This document shows, in pieces, positions 10,163-19,280 of a stretch of DNA of 64,000 bases. The position numbers and the translations under genes were made by a program. The notes beneath the pieces were generated by a model. The model searched no databases and was not told where the DNA came from. It worked only from the letters and a program-made list of their open reading frames with translations. The stretch is from Chrysophaeum taylorii. Lineage: Eukaryota; Sar; Pelagophyceae; Pelagomonadales; Pelagomonadaceae. Numbering within the stretch: the first letter of the stretch is position 1; every line of letters starts with the position of its first letter. The stretch is from positions 186,001 to 250,000 of the forward strand of contig JAQMWT010000390.1 of the NCBI GenBank assembly GCA_029834535.1, written 5' to 3'.

Positions 10163-10918
10163 CTAGCTGCTGAAATTGACTGCTTCTTGATTTAAAGCGA
10201 CCATGGAGGAGGACGGCAACAAATATTCCTGAAAGCTTCCTATGGAAAAAAGCGATCCTGTATCACGCGGAACAAGTGGTGGGAACAATCCGGACGGGGT
10301 GTCAGTGTCACGTAAACCACCACAAACGTAGTAAAGCTCTAGCAACATCTTATCCACGAGGCCGCTCTCTTCAGACAAAATTGTGTTTTTTCTGCGTGCA
10401 ATCTTCCGATAGAGTTCTCTGCGATCGTCGGCTGCGCACAGCTCCTGGCAAGTAGGGAAGAGTTCCGCGGATGTCAATTACGCGCTCAATTAATACATGA
10501 CTGGCAAGCTTGAACAACTCCCCGCAAGAGATATTTGGCGGGTCAGAACAAGAGGCAACAACGCGCGATGCCGTATTCTCGCGAATGGTGACTTCGCAAT
10601 CGAGTGAGTTCACGCAGAATATATATACTACAGCAATCGCGCGATGATATTGTTGGCTCACTTCTTAGATTTGAGGGCTGCGAGCGACGTAGCGACTGGG
10701 CGCTTCCTCTCTCTCGACGACGAACTGTGGTACTCATCGGAATCGAAGATGTCGGAGTGCGGCGGCGTGGACAAATGCCGTGCTGGGCCTCGAGGTTGGT
10801 GCGAACTGGCCGCTGTCGCCGCCGCGCGAGCCTTCGAGATGCTGCTGCTCGACCATGAAACCAGGCTGCGGCGGCGCGACGGGGCGCAACGATCGCAAAG
10901 CATCTTCACCGCCGGCAT
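10163..10918 (-). pseudogene. Possible broken or spliced gene, unknown product
   Basis: Three minus-strand open pieces lie in register: 10918-10666 (ATG, Ser/Arg-rich), 10661-10371, and 10477-10163, which shares a region with the second in another frame. The first piece ends at AAGAA/GTGAGC, an acceptable 5' splice site, but I could not find a convincing 3' acceptor, and a TAA immediately precedes the third frame. No domain is recognised in any part. It could be a gene with introns, a frameshifted relic, or chance. Confidence 0.25.
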
Positions 10919-11158
10919 TTGAAGGAAGTCGCCATCGCCGCGACGATATTGCTGCAAAAAAGCAAGAAGATACGTGGCGAAGGCCCTCTTCGAAATAAAT
11001 AAATCAATAAATAAATAAAGCCTCGAAAAGGTTTCTCGAGTCGGAGATAGCAGACTGAAAGCACTGATGAAGGGCCTGCGTCGTGCTCACGTTCGCAGTC
11101 CCCCCCCCTCTTAGCAGTCGACTTGAAAAACCCACAAGTCTAGCAAATATACCGAATC

Positions 11159-12997
11159 ATGAAGAAAACACTTGGAAGGTTGTTTTGGGTGGTGGTGGTG
11201 GTGGTGGTGGGCGCGTCGAAGCAGAAGAAGTCCGAGTTGCCGCCGGTGTTCCTGATCCCGCCGTTGTGCGGGACACGCCTGCGCGCGTGGTCGAGCGTGT
11301 CGTGCTCGGGGGCGCAGTCGATTCGGCCCGGGGACGACATCTGGGTGAACGCCCCCCTCATAAGCACGCAGCCCCGGTGCTGGCTCGAGTGCGCGCGGCT
11401 GTGGGGTCCGGAAATGAAGGACGCGCCGTCGTGCGCGTCGCGGCCCGACGAGGGGCTTGACTCGATCTACACGCTCGCGTCGGGAGTGTTAGGCATGTTT
11501 TCTCACTCGATGATGGAGCTGATCGAGGGTTTGACGGCGGAGCTCGGGTACGACCCGACGCGGCTCCACGCGATGCCGTACGACTTTCGCGTGACCCCGG
11601 ACTTGCTGGAGACGCGGGACGGGTACTTTTCGCGGCTCAAGGCGTTGATCGAGGTGGAAAGGAAGCGGTTAGGGAAGCGGGCGATCGTCTTGGGGCATTC
11701 GTGGGGGTGTCGGATCTTCGCGTACTTCCTCGAGTGGCTCAAAGTGGAAACACCAGACCGCATCGAGTGGATCGACCACCACATCGCGATGTACTTTGCG
11801 AACGGAGCTCCAATCTACGGCGCCCCCGACATCGCGACGAGCTTGATCGTAGGCGCCACGCAGGGCATGCCGATATCGCTCAAGCTCATTCACGAGGTCC
11901 TAGCGAGCGCGGGGGGCTTGACGAACCTCATCCCCACGCCAACGGTCGAGGACCCCTGCGGCGGCCGACACGACCACGAGCTCCCGTGGCTCCGGGTTTC
12001 TTCCGGAGGATTGTTTGGTCCTCGGGCGTGCGACGGGCCCGACTCGGCCATCGCCTTCTTCCGCGAGGCCGCCCGCAACGATTCCCACGCTGCCGACATA
12101 GCTGCCTTCATCGAGCGCACCTGCGAGGACCCGTTGAACGCGAACGCCCACGAGCGCCCTCCCGTAGATACGGTGCACGTCGCCTACGGCGTCGGCTTGG
12201 GAACGCGAATCCAGACGACCTTCGCGCTCCTGCCGGGGGAGACCACCCAGACCCTGCCGTACTTCGCCGACCAGCTCTCGCTCCGCGAGAGGGAACGGTA
12301 CACGCGGCCCGCGCGGACCTGGATCGTCAATGGTTCTGTCGACGAGGTTGGCTTGAACGGCAGAGACCTCGTAGACGAAAAATCGGAGATTTTAAAAAGC
12401 GGACCGGGCCGCTCGGGCGACGACACGGTACCCTACGTCTCGCTCGCGGCGGCCCACGCCTGGCTCGACTGCGACAGCGTCGCCGTGTCCTCGATTCCGC
12501 TGAGAAAATTGTTCACGCGCGACGAGATTAGAAGGGGGGTTTACGATCGCCGCGACCGACGCGCCGTCTACGAGACGAACGACGACGACGACGAGGAGGA
12601 GAACAGGTACGACTTGTTCGAGTCATCCACCGTCCGGAACGACCGCCGCGCGGAACGAACGATTATTATGGAAATGCACCGCGTTGCGCACCGCGGCTCG
12701 GCTATTCACCCGGTCTACGTCGACTACGTCATCAGACAGATCCGGGCTCACGTCGACACCCTTCGAAATCACGCCGACGATCTCCTCATCGACGACGTAC
12801 ACCAGGAACCACATCAAACGACCGACACCCTCGTCCAAGACCGCTCCTACGAGCCCGCGACCGACGACGACTGCGTCTGGAGCTTCGTCACCTCGTCCTG
12901 CGCCTTTCCCTCGCGATGTACCTGGCGCTACCAGGTCGGCGATCTTTCCCTCTCCCAGAGTTGCCGCCTCCGCAGGAGGCCCCCCCCCGATCTTTAG
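11159..12997 (+). CDS. LCAT/PDAT-family acyltransferase
   Basis: A 612-residue protein. It opens with a basic residue pair and a run of valines (LFWVVVVVVVG), a signal anchor into the secretory pathway. The lecithin:cholesterol / phospholipid:diacylglycerol acyltransferase fold is shown by FLIPPLCGTRLRAW near the start, the nucleophile elbow GHSWG (Ser about 181), GDDTVPYVSL carrying the acid residue (Asp about 421), and SAIHPVYVD carrying the candidate His517. PDAT enzymes move an acyl chain from a phospholipid to diacylglycerol to make triacylglycerol; LCAT uses sterols. Which substrate applies here is not decidable. The last about 35 residues are encoded by a sequence that recurs at 15044-15140, so the C-terminus may be acquired. 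Confidence 0.85.
   Translation: MKKTLGRLFWVVVVVVVGASKQKKSELPPVFLIPPLCGTRLRAWSSVSCSGAQSIRPGDDIWVNAPLISTQPRCWLECARLWGPEMKDAPSCASRPDEGLDSIYTLASGVLGMFSHSMMELIEGLTAELGYDPTRLHAMPYDFRVTPDLLETRDGYFSRLKALIEVERKRLGKRAIVLGHSWGCRIFAYFLEWLKVETPDRIEWIDHHIAMYFANGAPIYGAPDIATSLIVGATQGMPISLKLIHEVLASAGGLTNLIPTPTVEDPCGGRHDHELPWLRVSSGGLFGPRACDGPDSAIAFFREAARNDSHAADIAAFIERTCEDPLNANAHERPPVDTVHVAYGVGLGTRIQTTFALLPGETTQTLPYFADQLSLRERERYTRPARTWIVNGSVDEVGLNGRDLVDEKSEILKSGPGRSGDDTVPYVSLAAAHAWLDCDSVAVSSIPLRKLFTRDEIRRGVYDRRDRRAVYETNDDDDEEENRYDLFESSTVRNDRRAERTIIMEMHRVAHRGSAIHPVYVDYVIRQIRAHVDTLRNHADDLLIDDVHQEPHQTTDTLVQDRSYEPATDDDCVWSFVTSSCAFPSRCTWRYQVGDLSLSQSCRLRRRPPPDL
12885..12990 (+). repeat. Hairpin-rich duplicated segment, copy A (overlaps acyltransferase C-terminus)
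   Basis: About 100 bp similar to 15044-15140. It contains the palindromes CCTGG-CGCTA-CCAGG and GCCTCC-GCA-GGAGGC and ends near CGATCTTT in both copies. The reading frame RCTWRYQxGDL is kept in both copies. Confidence 0.7.
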
Positions 12998-13162
12998 AAG
13001 AAGAAGGAAGATCATCCGGTCTGTGTGGTGGGCGGCTTCTTCAAGTCTCGTCGTGACGCCAATCCCTGCTGAGGTAGCACGGTGCGTCGTGCTGACGCTG
13101 TCTCGATGCGGAGACATGTAGTTCACAACGCGCCCCACGGCCCGCTATCGGAGACTTACTAT

Positions 13163-13237
<75 letters not shown>

Positions 13238-14358
13238 TTCGTTCATTCATCGGGCTGCTGCTGCTTCTTGCTAGCGGAAAAAAAAAAAGTTCGGCGTGTG
13301 TCGAACTTGCCACAGTTCGTTCGTTCGTTCGTCCGTTCAAACCACCACCACCTTTGAAACTTGAATTTCACTAAGAGGACCTCAGCCTCATCCTACAGTA
13401 CTGGGCGAATATGGCAGCACCACGTCAAAGCAAAAACGCATCAACAAAAACGAAAACTCGCGTACTGCAATCTGCCGACGTCTCAGAATGCTTCGTAACA
13501 ACAATAAGTATTTCAATGCTTGCTTTTTGTTGAAAAGAAAATTCGCCCGCGACATCGCATCGCTGACATGGCTCCGGCGACTACTACTAATCAGACCGAA
13601 CGCCCTCGAAGCAAATCTAGTGGTCACAAGGAAGAGACGACAAATGGTGGGTAACCGTCCAACTTCCAGGGGCCGTGCAAAAGTACGTCAGCCTGCGCCG
13701 GTTTAAAATTCCCGGATGAAGCGTGCGCAGTTGCCGCCGCACCCAAAATGCGAGTTCCCATCGTCTGGCGCGCTCTGCTGTCAGCAGCACATTATCGGCT
13801 TCTTCCCCCGCGTCTCGACTACGACTTCTCGACAGAACGACGCGAGCGCCAGCCTGCAACGACTTGGTGGTGGTGCACGTACGTCCTCCTCGTAAAGTAA
13901 GTACACCGAGCCTTTTGGATTTGAACGGCAGCGACCATGCCCCGGCGCCGACGACGACTTCGCGAGCGGGAGTACGTATCCTCACGAAGATGCGGGGCCA
14001 TTACGACACGGCCTTTGGTGGTGGAGAGGCAAACGCTCACACTGTCCTCGTCGCCGGGGGCTCCAAGCACGATAACCGCTTCATGCTGACCTTGTGACAT
14101 TATCAGCAGTGCCCTTCATGCTGTTACTCATAACATGTTGTATTCTTTCGGACACGATCATGTTTTCTCCCAAGTTTGATCACGCTCTTCGCCTCAATAA
14201 ACATCTGTCTACTTTCCCACACTTTAGAGTTTCCACAACCTCGTGCGTGATCACTGCGCAAGCAGAGCGGTAGATCTGAAACAATTGCGGGAAAAAAACA
14301 ACGGGGTCTAGGGTCACTCATACCCGAAGAACACCGTCGAAATCCTCGCTCTGCAACG
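12998..14358. other. Gene-free interval with (TTTA)n microsatellite at 13160-13239
   Basis: About 20 perfect TTTA copies at 13160-13239, followed by a short GTTC run near 13318. From 13380 to 14100 there are overlapping 70-125-codon frames on both strands with no recognisable domain; I do not call any of them. Confidence 0.6.
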
Positions 14359-14730
14359 ATGGACCTGCTCCGCGCGATCTTTAACGTCATCCTCGTGATC
14401 GAAAGCAACGACGATGAGAATGTGCGTGACGGGGACGGAGGCAAGGCGATCGGTCCAGCCCAAATCTGGAGGTCGTATCATAAGGACGCGAAGGAAGTCG
14501 ATAGTAGTATCGGCGACTACGCCGAATGCAAGGGCCCCGGGAGCAGAGAGGAGTCGTTCAAGGTGTTTGTCGCATACATGAAGCGCTACGCCACGAAGGC
14601 ACGACTCAAGCGCGAGCCCAGCGTCGAGGATATCGTGCGCATCCACAACGGCGGTCCGAACGGCTTCGAGAAAGAAGCAACCCTACCGTACTACGACAAA
14701 TTCTTAAAGGCGGGCGGAGGCGAGCTCTGA
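14359..14730 (+). CDS. Small phage/virus-type lysozyme-like protein
   Basis: A complete 123-residue protein with no signal peptide. It matches the lysozyme-like fold of small phage, bacterial and algal-virus enzymes: VIESNDD supplies the likely catalytic Glu15, then DGGKAIGPAQIWRSY, and the C-terminal VEDIVRIHNGGPNGFEKEAT. Such enzymes cleave the glycan strand of peptidoglycan. In an alga it could act on ingested or associated bacteria, or be a viral remnant. It is flanked on both sides by repeats and debris, which fits recent arrival. The ORF is intact. Confidence 0.75.
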   Translation: MDLLRAIFNVILVIESNDDENVRDGDGGKAIGPAQIWRSYHKDAKEVDSSIGDYAECKGPGSREESFKVFVAYMKRYATKARLKREPSVEDIVRIHNGGPNGFEKEATLPYYDKFLKAGGGEL

Positions 14731-15281
14731 GCCTTCGTGCTTAGTATCTTGTCGTGTATTCCGGGGATCTCGGTCTGCGCTTGGCGCGAGAATGGATGGC
14801 GAGAAAAGGCGGCTGGCGGGCCCTTGGAAGCGCGAGAATAAGCGGCAGTATGTACATTCGCACGAATCCGCAATGGGAGCTTGATGCGCGAATTGTCCGG
14901 CACTAACTAGATTCTCAGGCCGCCGACTGGTATCGTAGGTCATTAGAGTGGTGTATTGTAGATCGCGTTGTTGGATAAAGCTGATACTATTAGTCAGTCT
15001 CCGACTCGGCGGCGGCGACAATAGTGACGCAGGCCCTTGCATTGCCACTCAAGGCTCTTGCTTCCCGCGCCTTTCCCTCGAGCGATGCACCTGGCGCTAC
15101 CAGGCCGGCGACCTCGACCTCTCCCAGAGGAGGCTGCCGCCTCCGCCGAAAAAAAAAAGCGATCTTTCAGAAAAGAAAATCCATAGCACAAATTGATTAT
15201 TATTACTGAATTCGAATTCAATAATAATTCTGGAGCTACCCGCGGCGGGCGAGTGACGATCGGAGCAGTCCTAACTACTAA
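14731..15281. other. Gene-free interval
   Basis: No gene recognised; it contains the second copy of the hairpin-rich segment (15044-15140). Confidence 0.5.
15044..15140 (+). repeat. Hairpin-rich duplicated segment, copy B
   Basis: Similar to 12885-12990. It keeps the CCTGG/CCAGG palindrome and has GGAGGC-TGCC-GCCTCC in place of the second hairpin. No gene leads into it, so it looks like a detached repeat or a pseudogene tail. Confidence 0.7.
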
Positions 15282-15462
15282 TCGACAGATGTTTGTTTGT
15301 CTGTCTGTCTGTCTGTCTTTAAATGTCGACTGCTAAGAGGGGGGGGTGTGTGTGGGGAGCATGAAGGATGTGGGTGGGTTTGTGGAGTATGAGGGATGTG
15401 CCTGACGGGCGGAGATAAGTACGCGGGACCTAGTCGGGGTCATCGCCGAGGCGTGGGGCAGG
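15282..15462 (-). repeat. Dispersed retroposon 3' end, copy 1 (TGTC tail)
   Basis: Read on the minus strand: a short coding tail, then CTTATCTCCGCCCGTCAGGC, CACCC-rich sequence, GCAGTCGACATTTAAAGACA and a (GACA)n tail, which is (TGTC)n at 15297-15318 on the plus strand. It is preceded by ACTACTAATCGACAGATG, also seen near 53950-53995. Confidence 0.8.
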
Positions 15463-15463
15463 C

Positions 15464-15580
15464 GTCTGTCTGTCTTTAAATGTCGACTGCTAAGAGGGGG
15501 GGGTGTGTGTGGGGAGCATGAAGGATGTGGGTGGGTTTGTGGGGTAGGAGGGATGTGCCTGACGGGCGGAGATAAGTGGG
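15464..15580 (-). repeat. Dispersed retroposon 3' end, copy 2
   Basis: The same roughly 110-bp 3' end as copy 1, but joined to different upstream sequence: the broken protein at 15560-16750. Confidence 0.8.
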
Positions 15581-16750
15581 CGTGGCACGCCGCGCTGGCC
15601 TCACCGAAGGCACCAAAGACGAGGCCGGCGACGGTGCCGTAGCTACGTAGCCGCTGTTCGACAGGGCCCAAGAAGCCAGGCGGTGGTGCTGTACCCGGCT
15701 GGGGATGATGGCGTCGATGCCGCGGGCGTGAGCGAGGTATTCGGAGTGGACTTGCGCTGCGCGCCGATCGACAGGCGACGGGTGGGAGGGATGGAGGGCG
15801 TGGGCGGTGTACAACGAACCCCAAGCGAGGGTTTTGATGTCGTAGAGTTGCTCCTTGTTGTCGAGCGTGGTGAGGATGTCTGGGACGACTTGACGTCGGG
15901 CGAGATTGCCTCGGTACCGGCCGTAGAGGCGCGTGCGAATGGTAGGGCGACGACGTCAGCAAAGATGCCGAAAACCTCGGACAGGGCTGGGATGCCGGCC
16001 TCTTTGACGCTGCCGTGGACGCAGTCGAGCTGGCCGTCATGCCAGGTGGTCCGCGCTCCTCCGCGGTTGACAAGGTTGGCCTGCGTGAGAAGCACCTTGC
16101 CGTGAGCGTCGAGAACGACGTCAGTGCCCAGAATGCGAGTGCCCACGAGGCCCAAACAAGCTGGAGAGGGGTAGCCAAAGTACTGGGCACACATCTCAGC
16201 CCAGCAGCGGTTGGGGATTTGAAGGCCAGAGCTGGGCCACGAGCTGATGAACGTGGTCGAGAAGCGATCCCATGAGGACGCCGCTACTCGAAGTGCTTCG
16301 GTGATGGGAAGGGTGGCCGCAAGGCGCTGGAGTGCAGTGGCCCGAGCTGTCTCGCGCTGGGAGGTTAGAGCACGCTGGAGTTGGGGTATGAGCACGGGTG
16401 TCGAGATGGTGGGGTCGACGAGGACGCCCATGGAGACGAATTCGTGGGAGAGAGGACCGTCGACGAGATGAACGTTGGCGGGGTCGCCGGAACCAGCGCC
16501 GCCGTGGGAAGCCAGCGTGGTACGGAGATCAGCCCGAAGTCCGTCCCACGCAGTCTCGAGTGCCCGCCCCAGGCGGCAACCGGATGCGAGGAGGTGGTGC
16601 CAACGGTGCAACTCGTTACCTGTGCGAAAAGAAGTGGCACCCAGGACCGAGGCGAGGCGGGGGAGGTAGCCAGGGACCTCCAAGGCACCCGTAGGATCGC
16701 GAAGGTCGACGAGGTGTGGGAGGGCCTGGGCCGCCGTGCCAACAAAGGCG
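15560..16750 (-). pseudogene. Broken transposon polyprotein, C-terminal part
   Basis: A 346-codon minus frame (16683-15643) carries coherent sequence to about residue 260 (SSWPSSGLQIPNRCWAEMC, YFGYPSPACLGLVG, EVFGIFADVV). It then loses frame; the continuation is visible in two other frames (VDRRAAQVHSEYLAHARG, then GPVEQRLRSYGTVAGLVFGA ending near 15590). I associate this pattern with transposon-linked reverse-transcriptase-type proteins seen in haptophyte and heterokont genomes, from memory only. There are at least two frameshifts. It ends directly in the dispersed 3'-end repeat, which is therefore the 3' UTR of this element. Confidence 0.6.
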
Positions 16751-16789
16751 GCGGGGCTGAGGTCGGCGTCTGTCCCTCGATTTAGGGTA

Positions 16790-17430
16790 AGGATCAGTTA
16801 GGCGCGAGAGTAAGGATCAGGTAGGCGCGAGAGCCAGACAGTGATCCTCCAAGCCGTCTACAGCGACCTCGCAGACTATTTCCACGACCCGCGGCGGCTC
16901 TTTCAGCGCGCCATTCTCACGCCCCGTCGAAACGATGTTGTCGATGCTGACAACGCGCGCATGACCGCGGCCTTTTTTTTTCCCGGAGACGAGGCGTCGG
17001 AGTTCTTTTTGGCTGACTAGGCTGGGTCGGAAGACGACGCCTCGCTCTTTACAGTCGAGTTTTCAACTCCCTGACAACCAACGGCATGCTGACTTTGATC
17101 GCGAGCTTAATGTCTTCGCAACCTCGACCCGTCGCACGGCCACTGCAACGGTACCAGATACATGATCGATCGTGTCGTTGTCACCGAGGCTCCTCCAACC
17201 TGTATCGCTTAAGGCCCGCCTACGCCAAACGATCAACAAGAGCCAGGGCCAGACGCCCCGCGAGGTCGGCGTCCTCTTTCCCAAGCCCGTCTTCTGCCAC
17301 GTCCAGCTCTACGTGGCTCTCTGTCGATCGGCAACCCCGAGGATATACTCTTCTGGGTCGACGACTCCACCCTACCCCACACGTGCTGCGCAATACCGAT
17401 AAGCCCCCTCCCGGCGTCTACACGCGCACT
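16790..17430 (+). pseudogene. Helitron-type PIF1 helicase remnant, copy A
   Basis: Translated across frames it shows YSDLADYFHDPRRLFQRAIL, FNSLTTNGM, RNLDP followed by GHCNGTRYMIDRVVV, and NKSQGQTPREVGVLFPKP followed by QLYVAL. These are the C-terminal motifs of PIF1/Helitron helicases, which unwind DNA during rolling-circle transposition. There are several frameshifts and at least one stop (TAG near 17018). Only the last about 200 residues of the helicase are present; no Rep domain is visible. Confidence 0.85.
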
Positions 17431-17760
17431 ATAGGTGAACTTACTGGGACCACGTGAACTTACTGGGGTTTGAGATTGGGACTAGGTGAACTGAGTGACC
17501 AGGTGAAACTGGGACCAGGTGAACATACTGGGGTTTTTAGAGTAAAGGGCTTTTATAGTATACTCAAAGGTTGGCGGCGCGTGCGGATCAAAGCAGCTTA
17601 GGTTGGCGGAGGCGAGAGCGACGAGCTCAAAGGAGTTGGTGTGAGCTAGGTGAACTTACTGACCAGGTGAACTTATAGTAAGTTATACGAAACTTACTGG
17701 GACCAGGTGAACTTACTGGGGTAAGAGATTGGGACTAGGTGAACTTACTGGCCTGCACTT
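17430..17760 (+). repeat. AGGTGAACTTACTGGG motif array, copy A
   Basis: About ten imperfect copies of AGGTGAACTTACTGGGACC around a unique core (17565-17640). The same arrangement, inverted, lies at 52715-53055. It directly follows the helicase remnant in both places, so it is probably the element's 3' terminal region. Confidence 0.8.
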
Positions 17761-19280
17761 GTCTTCTTCTAAAAGCGCACTATTAAAGTTTCGGCGGTTT
17801 GGAAACATAGGGAAGAGCTCGCCGCCGAGCGGCATCAGGTCGGCCTGAACTCCCCACGGGTGGCGCTTGGCGCTCTTTTACCATTGGTGACCCCCCCTTC
17901 TGGAGGGACATAATAAACCGTACTTTGCGCGAACTCGCCTCGCACGACGCGGCTTCAACTACGAGCTCGAAGAAGACACAGCAGTGATGTCACGCTGGGA
18001 TCTGAGGCTCGACGGATAGTAATTCTCGACGGGGTGGGCGAGGCTGTCGCCAACGTCGACCAAGCCCGCCAGATCTACGAGCCCGCCGCAGAGGATGGCA
18101 TAGAAAACGTCTGCTATGGTGACGACGACGATAATAGAACAACGAGCAGCTTCTCCGCGGGTCGCACCTGTCTGAGGTCGCCTTTTAATAATCCGTTAAG
18201 TCGGACCGAAGTCAACATGAAGCTCGAGGCGAAGGATCCCACAAAGTCCAAGATCTGCTCAGAGAAAAGCTGGTATTCGACGAGGTCGATCCGGCGAGAC
18301 AGAGCAAAGAAGCAACGCCAAGTTCACCTGGTCATCAAATGTGTCCTCATGCAAGCCCAGCACATTGAGCTCGTCGATGCTGAACACTTGTCCGTCGTCG
18401 CTGCCGAAGATTCGTCCGTTCTGTAACCGGCAGCAGGCTTCTGGTTTGGTCCTGCGCGATGACGGCTAATTCTCCTAGGACTCTTACAATAGGACTCCGT
18501 GTCCAGATTATCTTCATTGTCCCCACAAAAACGAGGACCTGCTGTGCGACGTGGCAACGTTGTTAAAACCTTTCTGTCTCCAAGACTCAGCATTACATCG
18601 GAGAAGGAAAAGATCCCTGACAAGGTCCCCTCTGTCTCGCAAGTTTTTGTCCACGAATAAGTGAGTGGGCTTCCAGTATGGCAGTCCTTCACCCAGTACT
18701 ACTACGTCGATGCGCACGAACTGCCCTACGTCCTCGAGTATCGCGCCGAGTACCTCGAGGGGGACATTTTGGCTACGAGCTGCGGACGTACAGATCACGG
18801 AGACGGAATCTGCGAAAAGTCGTATCCGAATCTCCCGGTGGGTCGCACCGACGCAAAGATGGTCGAAATCCTCCACGTGGACGACCGACTGCGAGGACTT
18901 CAAATCTTAGCGCGTAAACGAATCGATGTTATTAGCACTATGCCCTTACGGACGAAAAAGTTGGGGGATGGGTCTAGACGAGGCGACATACAAAGCCTTT
19001 TGAGTGCCCAAGAATACTTGGATGACTACGAGCCACAACGATCGAAAGCCGACGGTGCTTTCTGCTGCTTTCGTCGGGTAGTTCTACTTTGGCATCATCC
19101 CCAACGGTTGGGTCACACAAGACGACAAGCTCGTGCAGTGCGCCGCCGGCCGCCAAGCCGCACTGAAAGAGAACACGAAGAAGAAGAAGAAGGCGGCAAA
19201 ACCGCGAGCAGCCTCAGGAGCCTGTCGTCCGGTATCCTAACCCAGACTACTACTACTTACTGATTGATTACGGCAAAAAA
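17761..19280. other. Mostly gene-free interval
   Basis: No complete gene recognised. A coding-like fragment lies at 18661-18910; a 130-codon plus frame (18034-18426) shows no domain. Confidence 0.5.
18661..18910 (+). pseudogene. Orphan coding fragment, unknown
   Basis: About 83 codons with a strong G/C preference in third position and protein-like composition (PVWQSFTQYYYVDAHELPYV, VLEYRAEYLEGD). It has no in-frame ATG upstream and fades into sequence without codon bias after about 18910. It looks like one exon or a broken piece of a gene I cannot identify. Confidence 0.35.

Larger units (their letters stand above)
9063..11158. other. Long gene-poor interval with microsatellites
   Basis: About 2.1 kb without a recognised gene. 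It contains two long microsatellites and a possible broken or spliced gene at 10163-10918, annotated separately. The stretch 9563-10160 has no feature I can support. Confidence 0.5.

Noticed and set aside
13082-13357. 91-codon frame with a long Phe/Ile/Tyr/Leu repeat
   Set aside because: Translation of the (TTTA)n microsatellite only.
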